Shown here: piece after piece, positions 56,799-64,000 of the stretch
Position numbering within the stretch: position 1 is the first letter of the stretch
Layout of the letters: every line of letters starts with the position of its first letter
Assembly: GCA_027486765.1 (NCBI GenBank)
Contig: JAIXOO010000235.1
Coordinates: 1 to 64,000, forward strand
DNA from: Saprospiraceae bacterium
Lineage (GTDB): Bacteria; Bacteroidota; Bacteroidia; Chitinophagales; Saprospiraceae
Length of the DNA stretch: 64,000 nucleotides
Reading direction: 5' to 3'
The notes under the pieces: generated by a model
The model's database searches: none
Seen by the model: the letters and a program-made list of their open reading frames with translations, nothing else
What the model was told of the DNA's origin: nothing
Position numbers and translations under genes: made by a program

Positions 56799-58886
56799 TT
56801 AAAGCCTGCTCACCCTGACTTTTGCGCCACTAAACGCCGAATTTCCGGTCAACTCATCCAGCACATATTCATCAGTAAGGTCATTGATGCTGGCTCCCGC
56901 GTATTGTTTGGCCACATCGAGTTGGACACCTTGGCGAGCGTGCCCGTAACCATGCGGCATACTCACTACGCCAGGCATGATGCTCGTACTTATTTCCACT
57001 GGCAGCTCAATTTCACCTACGCGGGATGCCACTTTGACCACTTGTTGATCTTGCAAATGGAGTTGCGCTGCATCCTCGGGGTGCATGTGTAAGGTACAAC
57101 GATTGCGGCCCCGCATCAGGCGTTGGCTATTGTGCATCCAGGAGTTGTTGTCGCGCAGGTGCCGCCTGCCGATGAGCAGGAAGGGAAAATCAGTAGCAGC
57201 TTGGTTATCCCTCAACAAAACCTCGACCCGCTGCAAATCTTTTACCAAATCTGCGGGAGCAAGGGGAATGCGTTTTCCTGGAATAAACAAACGTTGGGGC
57301 AAACTAGGCTCCAGCGGCCCCAGGTCAAGTCCGTGCGGGTTGGCGATCAATTGATCCAGCGAAAGTCCGTAGGGACCAAACATCAAGCCGAGATTCAGCT
57401 TTTCTTCAGGTGGCTCGGCCTGAAAAGGTTCCGAATTGCCACTCAGGCGATGCGCCAATTCCTGATAAATTTCGTAATCATGCCGGGCACCCGGGCTTTT
57501 TTCAAACAGTGCCGGAGAATATTTCGCTGTGTTCCGCACTGCCAATACGTGAAAAGTCAGATCGTAATGGGGTACTTCCAAGCCCGTGGCTGGTGGCAAA
57601 ATGATGTGCGCATGGCGACTGGTTTCATTGATGTAAATGTCGATACTCACCATAAAATCCAGGCCACTCAGCGCTTTTTCCAGTTGGGTCCCGTTGGGTG
57701 TGGACAGTACGGGATTACCGCAGCTGGTGATCAAAGCACGAATTTGGCCCTCTCCGGGAGTCAGCATTTCTTCAGCCAGGGCAGCGACGGGTAATTCACC
57801 TAGTGCCTCGGGCAAGCCCCTCACGCGGGAGTGCCAGCGGGCGAAGCGTTGCTCATATTTTCCACGGGCAATGAAGTCCACAGCGGGTTTGGTGAACAAG
57901 GCCCCACCTACTCGATCGAGGTTGCCCGTGAGGATGTTCAACACATTGATTAGCCACTGACAAAGTCCACCATATACCTGGGTCGATACTCCTACCCGAC
58001 CATAACAAACTGCGCTTTCGGCTGCTGCAAAATCGCGAGCCAATTGCCGGATGGCTTCCGCAGGAATTCCGGTAGCGTTGGCCACCCGCTCCGGGGTATA
58101 CGCCGCGCAGGCTTGTTGGATGTCGGCAACGCCATCGGTAAAATCGGCGAGCTGCTTCAAGTTCACCTTTTGCTCAGCAAACAAAACCTGGATCATGGCC
58201 AAGAGCAGCAACACATCGGCATTGGGTTTGATGAAATGGTGCGCGTCGGCTATTTCCGCTGTTTCGGTGTAGCGGGGATCAATGACGACTACTTTCCCGC
58301 CGCGTTTTTGAATGGCTTTGAGGCGGTGCGCTACATCGGGCACGGTCATCATACTGCCATTGGAAGCGATGGGATTGCCGCCAATGATCAGCATAAACTG
58401 GGTATGGTCAATGTCTGGAATGGGGACCAGCAAAGGATGCCCAAACAGCTGCCAGGAGGCATAATGATGCGGCAATTGATCGGTAGAAGTGGCGGAGTAC
58501 AGGTTTTTACTGCGCAAGGATTTGGCAAAAGCCGGGGAGTTCATCGTAGTGCCCAGGTTGTGGATCGAGGGGTTGCCCTGGTAAAGCGCTACCGCATTGT
58601 TGCCGTATTTTTGTTGAATGGATTGGATGCCTTCTACTACTGTGTCCATCGCTTCTGCCCAGGAAATGGCCTGCCAGCCCTGAGCGGTTCTTTTCATCGG
58701 CGTTTTGAGCCGATTGGGGTCTTCGTAAATGTCTTTGAGGGCAACCGCCTTGGGGCAAATGTGGCCCCGGCTGAAAGGGTCGTTTTTGTCGCCAGCAATG
58801 CTGGTAATCTGGCCATTTTCGAGTTTGATCTCAAGGCCACACATGGCTTCGCAAAGGTTGCAGTTGCGGTAGTGGAGTTGCGACAT
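56799..58886 (-). CDS. molybdopterin-dependent oxidoreductase with N-terminal [4Fe-4S] motif
   Basis: YRNCNLCEAMCGLEIKLENGQITSIAGDKNDPFSRGHICPKA; GGNPIASNGSMMTVPDV; C-terminal molydopterin-dinucleotide-binding-like MHPEDAAQL. Confidence 0.9.
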   Translation of the reverse strand: MSQLHYRNCNLCEAMCGLEIKLENGQITSIAGDKNDPFSRGHICPKAVALKDIYEDPNRLKTPMKRTAQGWQAISWAEAMDTVVEGIQSIQQKYGNNAVALYQGNPSIHNLGTTMNSPAFAKSLRSKNLYSATSTDQLPHHYASWQLFGHPLLVPIPDIDHTQFMLIIGGNPIASNGSMMTVPDVAHRLKAIQKRGGKVVVIDPRYTETAEIADAHHFIKPNADVLLLLAMIQVLFAEQKVNLKQLADFTDGVADIQQACAAYTPERVANATGIPAEAIRQLARDFAAAESAVCYGRVGVSTQVYGGLCQWLINVLNILTGNLDRVGGALFTKPAVDFIARGKYEQRFARWHSRVRGLPEALGELPVAALAEEMLTPGEGQIRALITSCGNPVLSTPNGTQLEKALSGLDFMVSIDIYINETSRHAHIILPPATGLEVPHYDLTFHVLAVRNTAKYSPALFEKSPGARHDYEIYQELAHRLSGNSEPFQAEPPEEKLNLGLMFGPYGLSLDQLIANPHGLDLGPLEPSLPQRLFIPGKRIPLAPADLVKDLQRVEVLLRDNQAATDFPFLLIGRRHLRDNNSWMHNSQRLMRGRNRCTLHMHPEDAAQLHLQDQQVVKVASRVGEIELPVEISTSIMPGVVSMPHGYGHARQGVQLDVAKQYAGASINDLTDEYVLDELTGNSAFSGAKVRVSRL

Positions 58887-58927
58887 GATGGAGGATTTGG
58901 GGTAAGTTAAGGTTTTTTTGGGGAAAC

Positions 58928-59614
58928 CTACTCCGGGCACACAAACTGAAACCCAATCCCATGCACATTCTCAATCTTGATCCCTTCATCCTTTTGCAAG
59001 TACTTGCGCAAACGCGAAATAAACACATCCAGGCTTCTGCCCAAAAAATAATCGTCTTCGCCCCAGATCTGTTCCAGGATGGCCGAACGGCGGATGACCT
59101 GGCCACGGTTGCTCATCAGGTAGCGCAGTAAGTCGGCTTCGCGTTGGGTGAGGCGGCGCAGTTCTCCGTTTTGTTCCAGGGTCAGGTTGGTATAGTCAAA
59201 GAGGTATTGCCCGATGCGGATCAGCTTGGGCATTTGCGGGGCCACCATGTGCCGGCGGCGCAGGAATATTTCCACTTTCAGCAGCAGTTCTTCGATGCTG
59301 AAGGGTTTGGTCAGGTAATCATCCCCACCGATGCGGAGGCCTTCGATGCGGTCCTCTTTGAGCGATTTGGCACTCAAGAACAAGATGGGCACTTCAGCGT
59401 CGTATTTGCGGATCTCCTTAGCAATGGTAAAACCATCCACTTCGGGTAGCATCACATCCAGGATACAAAGGTCAAAACGTTCATTTTTGACCACTTCCAT
59501 GGCCTCGCGGCCATCCATACAGCAAGTGATTTTGTACCCATTCATCTCCAGGTTGTCGCGGGTCACAAAACTCAAACTGGCGTCGTCTTCAACGTACAGC
59601 AGGTGCGCTTTCAT
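58928..59614 (-). CDS. OmpR/PhoB-family response regulator
   Basis: MKAHLLYVEDDASLSFVTRDNLEMNGY; DLCILDVMLPEVDGF; winged-helix READLLRYLMSNRGQVIRRSAILEQIWGEDDYFLGRSLDVFISRLRKYL. Confidence 0.94.
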   Translation of the reverse strand: MKAHLLYVEDDASLSFVTRDNLEMNGYKITCCMDGREAMEVVKNERFDLCILDVMLPEVDGFTIAKEIRKYDAEVPILFLSAKSLKEDRIEGLRIGGDDYLTKPFSIEELLLKVEIFLRRRHMVAPQMPKLIRIGQYLFDYTNLTLEQNGELRRLTQREADLLRYLMSNRGQVIRRSAILEQIWGEDDYFLGRSLDVFISRLRKYLQKDEGIKIENVHGIGFQFVCPE

Positions 59615-60908
59615 AAACGGGTGTGTTTTTGGGATGGGTTCTGGGAATTTGGATGGCCATACAGGTGCCTTCTCCAGCATCACTTTGTAAGCGGATTTTC
59701 CAGCCATGTGCAACACAAATGCGCTGTACATAGTACAAACCTAGTCCAAATCCTTTGACATTGTGTACGTTCCCAGTAGGAACACGATAGAATTTTTCGA
59801 ATATTTTGGATTGATATTCCTTCGCGATACCAATGCCTTGGTCTTGTATTTTGAGTTGCATGGTGGACGCGCCTATACTTTCCAGGGATAATTCAATCTG
59901 TGGCACCTCTTTGCTGTATTTGGTGGCATTGTCGAGCAGGCTGTGCAGTAGATTGGTTAAATGGAAACGGTCGGCCCAGATGGGTTCCAGGTCTTCAGCC
60001 AGATTAACCGTCAGGGTGCCGCCCCGCTCTTGTACGCGTATACGTGCACTACTGCAAACCGTCTGCATCAAATCAGGCAAATCCAGCCATTCCTCGTGCA
60101 AGTCAAAATTGTCTTTTTCAAAACGGGCAATGTCCAATACCCGCTCTACCTGTTGGTTGAGGCGGGAGTTTTGTTCCTTGATGATGCCTGCGTATTGAAC
60201 CAGACGCTGGTCTTTTTGTACTTCTTCGTGTTTGAGAAAAACGTCGGCAGCGATTTGAATGGTAGAAAGCGGTGTTTTGAACTCATGCGTCATGTTGTTG
60301 ATGAAATCCTTCTGCATTTCCGAAAAACGTTTTTGCCGGAAAATCACCCACAAGGAATACGCAAAAAACAGGACGGTAATGAACAAAATCCCGGTCATGA
60401 TCAATGCAATCTGCATTTTGCCAAACAAGAAATTGTTGCGCGTAGGAAAACGGACACCGAAGTAGTAGGTAAACTCGTGATCGAAAGGTAAATTCTGTTG
60501 TACAGCCTTTGAAGATTTACAATCCTGCCCATAGGCACAATAGTTGCCATATACCATCTGGCGGTTGCTGCAATCAAAAACCGCGTATTCAAAATCAATG
60601 CGCAATTGTTGCTTCTCCAGTTCTTTTTGCAAGTAAAATTCCAGTAAAGAAGGGTTAATTTCCGTTTCAGTATTGACGATATAATAATTGCCGCTGCGTT
60701 GCTTGATGAGGTTACTGGCAGGCAGAATAATGTCGTTGGTATCAGCAATAGCCTGTGCTACACGGTACAGAGCCCGATGAACTTGCCCATTGAATTCTTC
60801 CTCGTTGATGTTCCAGGTATTGACCACCCAGTATGTCTGCAAAGACAAGATCCCGATGATGGCCATCACCCCCAGGAAAAACACGCGGAGAATTTGAACG
60901 TCCTTCAT
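59589..60908 (-). CDS. sensor histidine kinase
   Basis: HisKA DFINNMTHEFKTPLSTIQIAADVFL; HATPase LLDNATKYSKEVPQIEL...GFGLGLYYVQRICVAHG; 26-bp overlap with downstream regulator gene. Confidence 0.93.
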   Translation of the reverse strand: MKDVQILRVFFLGVMAIIGILSLQTYWVVNTWNINEEEFNGQVHRALYRVAQAIADTNDIILPASNLIKQRSGNYYIVNTETEINPSLLEFYLQKELEKQQLRIDFEYAVFDCSNRQMVYGNYCAYGQDCKSSKAVQQNLPFDHEFTYYFGVRFPTRNNFLFGKMQIALIMTGILFITVLFFAYSLWVIFRQKRFSEMQKDFINNMTHEFKTPLSTIQIAADVFLKHEEVQKDQRLVQYAGIIKEQNSRLNQQVERVLDIARFEKDNFDLHEEWLDLPDLMQTVCSSARIRVQERGGTLTVNLAEDLEPIWADRFHLTNLLHSLLDNATKYSKEVPQIELSLESIGASTMQLKIQDQGIGIAKEYQSKIFEKFYRVPTGNVHNVKGFGLGLYYVQRICVAHGWKIRLQSDAGEGTCMAIQIPRTHPKNTPVYESAPAVR

Positions 60909-60913
60909 CTTGA

Positions 60914-60991
60914 TGATTTCGGATTTCGGGATTTCGGATTTCGGTTAGTGCTTTGCTCCAACCGAAATCCGCAATCTGCAATCCGCAATTA
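60914..60991. repeat. inverted tandem-repeat element R8 (GATTTCGG, period about 8)
   Basis: ATTTCGGATTTCGGGATTTCGGATTTCGGTT / AACCGAAATCCGCAATCTGCAATCCGCAAT. Confidence 0.88.
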
Positions 60992-61801
60992 CGCTGCCTT
61001 CACTGGCCTGAGTACAAAGTATACCCCAATCAACACGAAGGGTATACTGAGCAACTGGCCAGTAGACAATACATTATTAAATGCGGTTTCAAAGCCACCC
61101 TGGCTGGTTTTGAAAAACTCCATGACAATCCGGATGCCCCAGATAAAAATCATGAACAAACCGAACATGTAGCCTGGTTTGTGGCGTTTTTCAGTGCGCC
61201 AGTACGTATAATACAGCACAAAAAAACTGATCAAATAGCTCAATGACTCGTACAATTGTACCGGGTGCCGTGGCAAACCGTTGGGGCCATCCACCCGCTC
61301 GAAGACGAAGCCCCAGCTCGCGGTAGTTGGGTTACCCAGGATTTCAGAATTCATCAAATTGCCCAAGCGGATGAAACAACCTGCCAGTGCCGTAGGCACC
61401 ACCACCTTGTCCAAAATCCAGAGCAATGATTTTTTAGACACCCGTTTGGAAAAAATCCACAGCGCCAAAATTACCCCAATGGCACCTCCATGACTAGCCA
61501 AACCACCTTTCCACACCTGTGGAATCTCATTGAGGTGTTGGCTGTAATAAGGCCAGTCGTAAAAAAAGACGTGCCCCAAACGTGCTCCAACTACCGCACC
61601 AACGACTATGTATACAAAGGCTTTGTCCAGCCATTCTTCCGGGGCTTTTTCCGCCAAAAACATCTTGCGTACAATGAATAAGCCGAGCAAAAAGCCGGAG
61701 GCAAAAAGCAATCCATACCAACGCAGGGTAATGGGGCCAATCGAAACAATTTCTGGAGAAGCATTCCAGTGAATGTAATTCAAGAGCATAGGTTCTGGCA
61801 T
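60989..61801 (-). CDS. lgt: prolipoprotein diacylglyceryl transferase
   Basis: WYGLLFASGFLLGLFI; GGLASHGGAIGVILALWIFSKR; CFIRLGNLMNSEILGNPT; RHPVQLYESLSYL. Confidence 0.95.
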   Translation of the reverse strand: MPEPMLLNYIHWNASPEIVSIGPITLRWYGLLFASGFLLGLFIVRKMFLAEKAPEEWLDKAFVYIVVGAVVGARLGHVFFYDWPYYSQHLNEIPQVWKGGLASHGGAIGVILALWIFSKRVSKKSLLWILDKVVVPTALAGCFIRLGNLMNSEILGNPTTASWGFVFERVDGPNGLPRHPVQLYESLSYLISFFVLYYTYWRTEKRHKPGYMFGLFMIFIWGIRIVMEFFKTSQGGFETAFNNVLSTGQLLSIPFVLIGVYFVLRPVKAA

Positions 61802-61930
61802 TTAACGCTCAATGATACTGCAAATCGCGCAAAAATTTGGCAGTTGTCGTAATTTTTTACTTTCATTGACAACTCATTAACTTGTCTTCTCTTAGCTTAA
61901 AACATTACAAAGCGGCGTTAATTTTTTTGC

Positions 61931-62434
61931 GTGGAAAAAGAATTTGTACAATTGGTACAACAAAACGCGGGAATCATCCATAAGGTCATTCGCTTGTACG
62001 TGGATCACCCCGAGGATCGGCGTGACTTGTATCAGGAAGTCCTGTTGCAGGCCTGGAAGTCTTATGCCAGCTTCAAGGGTGAGGCCGCTTTTTCCACCTG
62101 GTTGTACCGCATCAGCCTCAATACAGTGCTTACTTTTCGCCGAAGGCAACGGGTGCCCATCAGTGAATTGCCCAGCCAATTGGACCTGGCTTCAGAACCG
62201 ACCAGGCACAATACCGAGGACAGCGAACTGTTGTGGCTGGCCATCAAACAATTGAACGAAATCGACCGCGTGATCATTACCCTCCATCTGGATGGCTATG
62301 ACAATGAGGAAATTGCCCAGGTAACCGGACTGAACAAAAACAACACAACTGTACGTTTGCACCGCGCCAAACAAAGCGTGGTGCAACGTTTAAAAAACTG
62401 GACTAGTGCCCCGTCCACTAACTCCAAAATATAA
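61931..62434 (+). CDS. RNA polymerase ECF sigma factor
   Basis: Region 2 (DHPEDRRDLYQEVLLQAWKSYASFKGEAAFSTWLYRISLNTVLTFRRR) and region 4 (YDNEEIAQVTGLNKNNTTVRLHRAKQSVVQRL); GTG start. Confidence 0.92.
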   Translation: MEKEFVQLVQQNAGIIHKVIRLYVDHPEDRRDLYQEVLLQAWKSYASFKGEAAFSTWLYRISLNTVLTFRRRQRVPISELPSQLDLASEPTRHNTEDSELLWLAIKQLNEIDRVIITLHLDGYDNEEIAQVTGLNKNNTTVRLHRAKQSVVQRLKNWTSAPSTNSKI

Positions 62435-62440
62435 CGTACT

Positions 62441-63055
62441 ATGGATTTGCAGCAGGAATGGAATAAATTGCAGGAAACCAATCTGGCCGCGCCTCCACTT
62501 TCAGAAATTGAAATCAGGGAGGCCTTGCAGCATGGCTCGCGCGCACCCCTCGCCGGGGTAAAGCGGGTCATTCGTTTCAGGCTTTACGCAGTCATTGTAT
62601 ATCTATTGCTGGCACTGGGGTTCATGTGGTACAATTGGAATGAGCCCGAAAAACTGCCCATTGCCCTTAGCATTTTGTTGTACTATAGCCTGGCCCTCCT
62701 GTTTAGTGGTTGGCAACTTTGGCAACTGCAACGAAGGGCGGTGGACATGGACGGTAATTTGTTACAAACCTTGCAAACTTATTATCAAATCGTCGAATAC
62801 AACATCCGCATTGATGCCATTCTCGGCTGGTTCATTTATCCAATGTCTTTTGCGCTGGGCTTTCTTTATATGCTGATCCGCCCGGATCGGGGGATCGTAG
62901 ATATCCTACAAACCCAGAGCTTCATGCTACCACTGTTGTTGGGTATGGTGGTGGTGACACCGCTGTTTTGGTGGTTTACCAAATTGGTGAATCGCAGATT
63001 GTTCGGGGATTTGTTGGCGCAGCTAAAAGAGAATATTGAAGTTTTGAAGGAATAA
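62441..63055 (+). CDS. multi-TM protein coupled to the ECF sigma gene
   Basis: 6 bp after the sigma gene; four TM segments. Confidence 0.65.
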   Translation: MDLQQEWNKLQETNLAAPPLSEIEIREALQHGSRAPLAGVKRVIRFRLYAVIVYLLLALGFMWYNWNEPEKLPIALSILLYYSLALLFSGWQLWQLQRRAVDMDGNLLQTLQTYYQIVEYNIRIDAILGWFIYPMSFALGFLYMLIRPDRGIVDILQTQSFMLPLLLGMVVVTPLFWWFTKLVNRRLFGDLLAQLKENIEVLKE

Positions 63056-63089
63056 GCTTGAAACCCCTTCCTTAGGGACGGGAATGAAG

Positions 63090-63130
63090 TCCGGCAGTCG
63101 ACAAGAAGTCGAGCTGCCGGATTTTTTATT
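63090..63130 (+). terminator. rho-independent terminator
   Basis: TCCGGCAG-TCGACAAGAAGTCGAG-CTGCCGGA-TTTTTTATT. Confidence 0.9.
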
Positions 63131-63152
63131 GGTTTAACTTAAAACAGAGCCT

Positions 63153-63193
63153 TAGTAGTGGGGCAAAATGATCACTTATTTTTTTATTGCCCC
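63153..63193 (-). repeat. GGGGC/GCCCCACTACTAA palindromic element, short copy 4
   Basis: Reverse complement GGGGCAATAAAAAAATAAGTGATCATTTTGCCCCACTACTA; matches 22864-22904. Confidence 0.85.
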
Positions 63194-63213
63194 TTGTAAC
63201 AAAAGAACGTGAC

Positions 63214-63900
63214 TCAAGCCACCTGGGCCATGACGTCGCTTTTACAAGACACCAGCGTATCTTCCAAAAACTCCACATGCCCAGTATCCAAATCGTGCTT
63301 GGCCCCAATGATGGCAATCTCTCCCGCCTCGATCATTTGTTCCAAAATATAGCTACGGTTAACGATGGCTTTAACCGAACGGCGAATGTTAAGGGTGGCC
63401 ACATTTTCTACAAACTCCGGGTTTTTGGAGTTCCGCTTATCTTTTTCTAGGGTGAGGTCTTCTTCATAAACGGCGGGCTGGATTTTGGACAACAATTCAG
63501 TTAAGTTGCCCATTTCCACATGGTCGCAAGCACCCTTAATGGCGCCACATTTGGTATGGCCCAATACCACGATCAGTTTTGAACCCGCTACTTTGCAGGC
63601 GAACTCCAAACTACCGATGATGTCAGTATTGACCACATTGCCCGCGATGCGAATTGAAAAAACGTCGCCCAGACCCTGGTCAAAAATCAGCTCGGCCGAA
63701 GTGCGACTGTCAATACAGCTCAGAATTACCGCAAAAGGCCATTGCCCATCGCGGGTTTCATTGGCCTGCTGGAGCAAGTCGCGGTTGGCCTTTAGATTGT
63801 TGACAAAACGTTCGTTGCCCTCCTTTAGAAACTCAATGGCTTTGGCAGGAGTAATCGAAGATTGCGTTACTGAAGTATGTGCTTTCATGTGTCTTTTCAT
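63214..63900 (-). CDS. beta-carbonic anhydrase
   Basis: FAVILSCIDSRTSAELIFDQGLGDVFSIRIAGNVVNTDIIGSLEFACKVAGSKLIVVLGHTKCGAIKGA with Cys/Asp/His/Cys zinc-site pattern. Confidence 0.95.
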   Translation of the reverse strand: MKRHMKAHTSVTQSSITPAKAIEFLKEGNERFVNNLKANRDLLQQANETRDGQWPFAVILSCIDSRTSAELIFDQGLGDVFSIRIAGNVVNTDIIGSLEFACKVAGSKLIVVLGHTKCGAIKGACDHVEMGNLTELLSKIQPAVYEEDLTLEKDKRNSKNPEFVENVATLNIRRSVKAIVNRSYILEQMIEAGEIAIIGAKHDLDTGHVEFLEDTLVSCKSDVMAQVA

Positions 63901-64000
63901 TTTTTAGTGTGACGAAACATGGCTGGAAAATTCCATGGTATATTCGTCCTTGAATCCAACTAAGGATACTTGAATGTTTTTATCCTTGGAGCCAATATTT

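Overview
The window is chromosomal DNA that looks like a Bacteroidota, probably Saprospiria-like, bacterium. This is inferred from PorP/SprF and gliding-type C-terminal domain genes, BshA, a MurF-Alr fusion, DUF2911, and TTTG/TAnnTTTG promoter boxes. About 50 protein-coding genes on both strands account for most of the sequence. I saw no tRNA, rRNA, transposase, phage module or CRISPR array. Ordinary content includes homogentisate dioxygenase, glycerate kinase, a cluster of three parvulin-type PPIases, MurF-Alr, RfbA, dipeptidase, FtsX/MacB-type permeases, two-component systems, ECF sigma factors, Lgt, BshA, a molybdopterin oxidoreductase and carbonic anhydrase. Four things deserve a second look. 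(1) At least eight intergenic elements share one architecture but mostly not sequence: two inverted arms, each made of short imperfect tandem repeats with a period of about 8-12 nt. Several fill an entire intergenic gap. (2) A dispersed palindrome (GGGGC...GCCCCACTACTAA) occurs in two ~120-bp long copies and two ~41-bp short copies. The long copies carry a correctly spaced Bacteroidota-type promoter on one arm only, aimed at the adjacent start codon. (3) A tight seven-gene run (22931-32663) encodes sigma factor, TPR protein, papain-like protease, caspase-like protease with an EF-hand loop, PorP/SprF, an ABC half-transporter whose nucleotide-binding domain has lost its catalytic motifs, and a P-loop NTPase. 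Copies of element (2) lie at its 5' end and inside it. (4) Two surface-protein loci show poly-Asp runs, SprB-like repeats, and an AbfB plus Cys-rich architecture. All calls come from reading the sequence and supplied translations; no searches were run.
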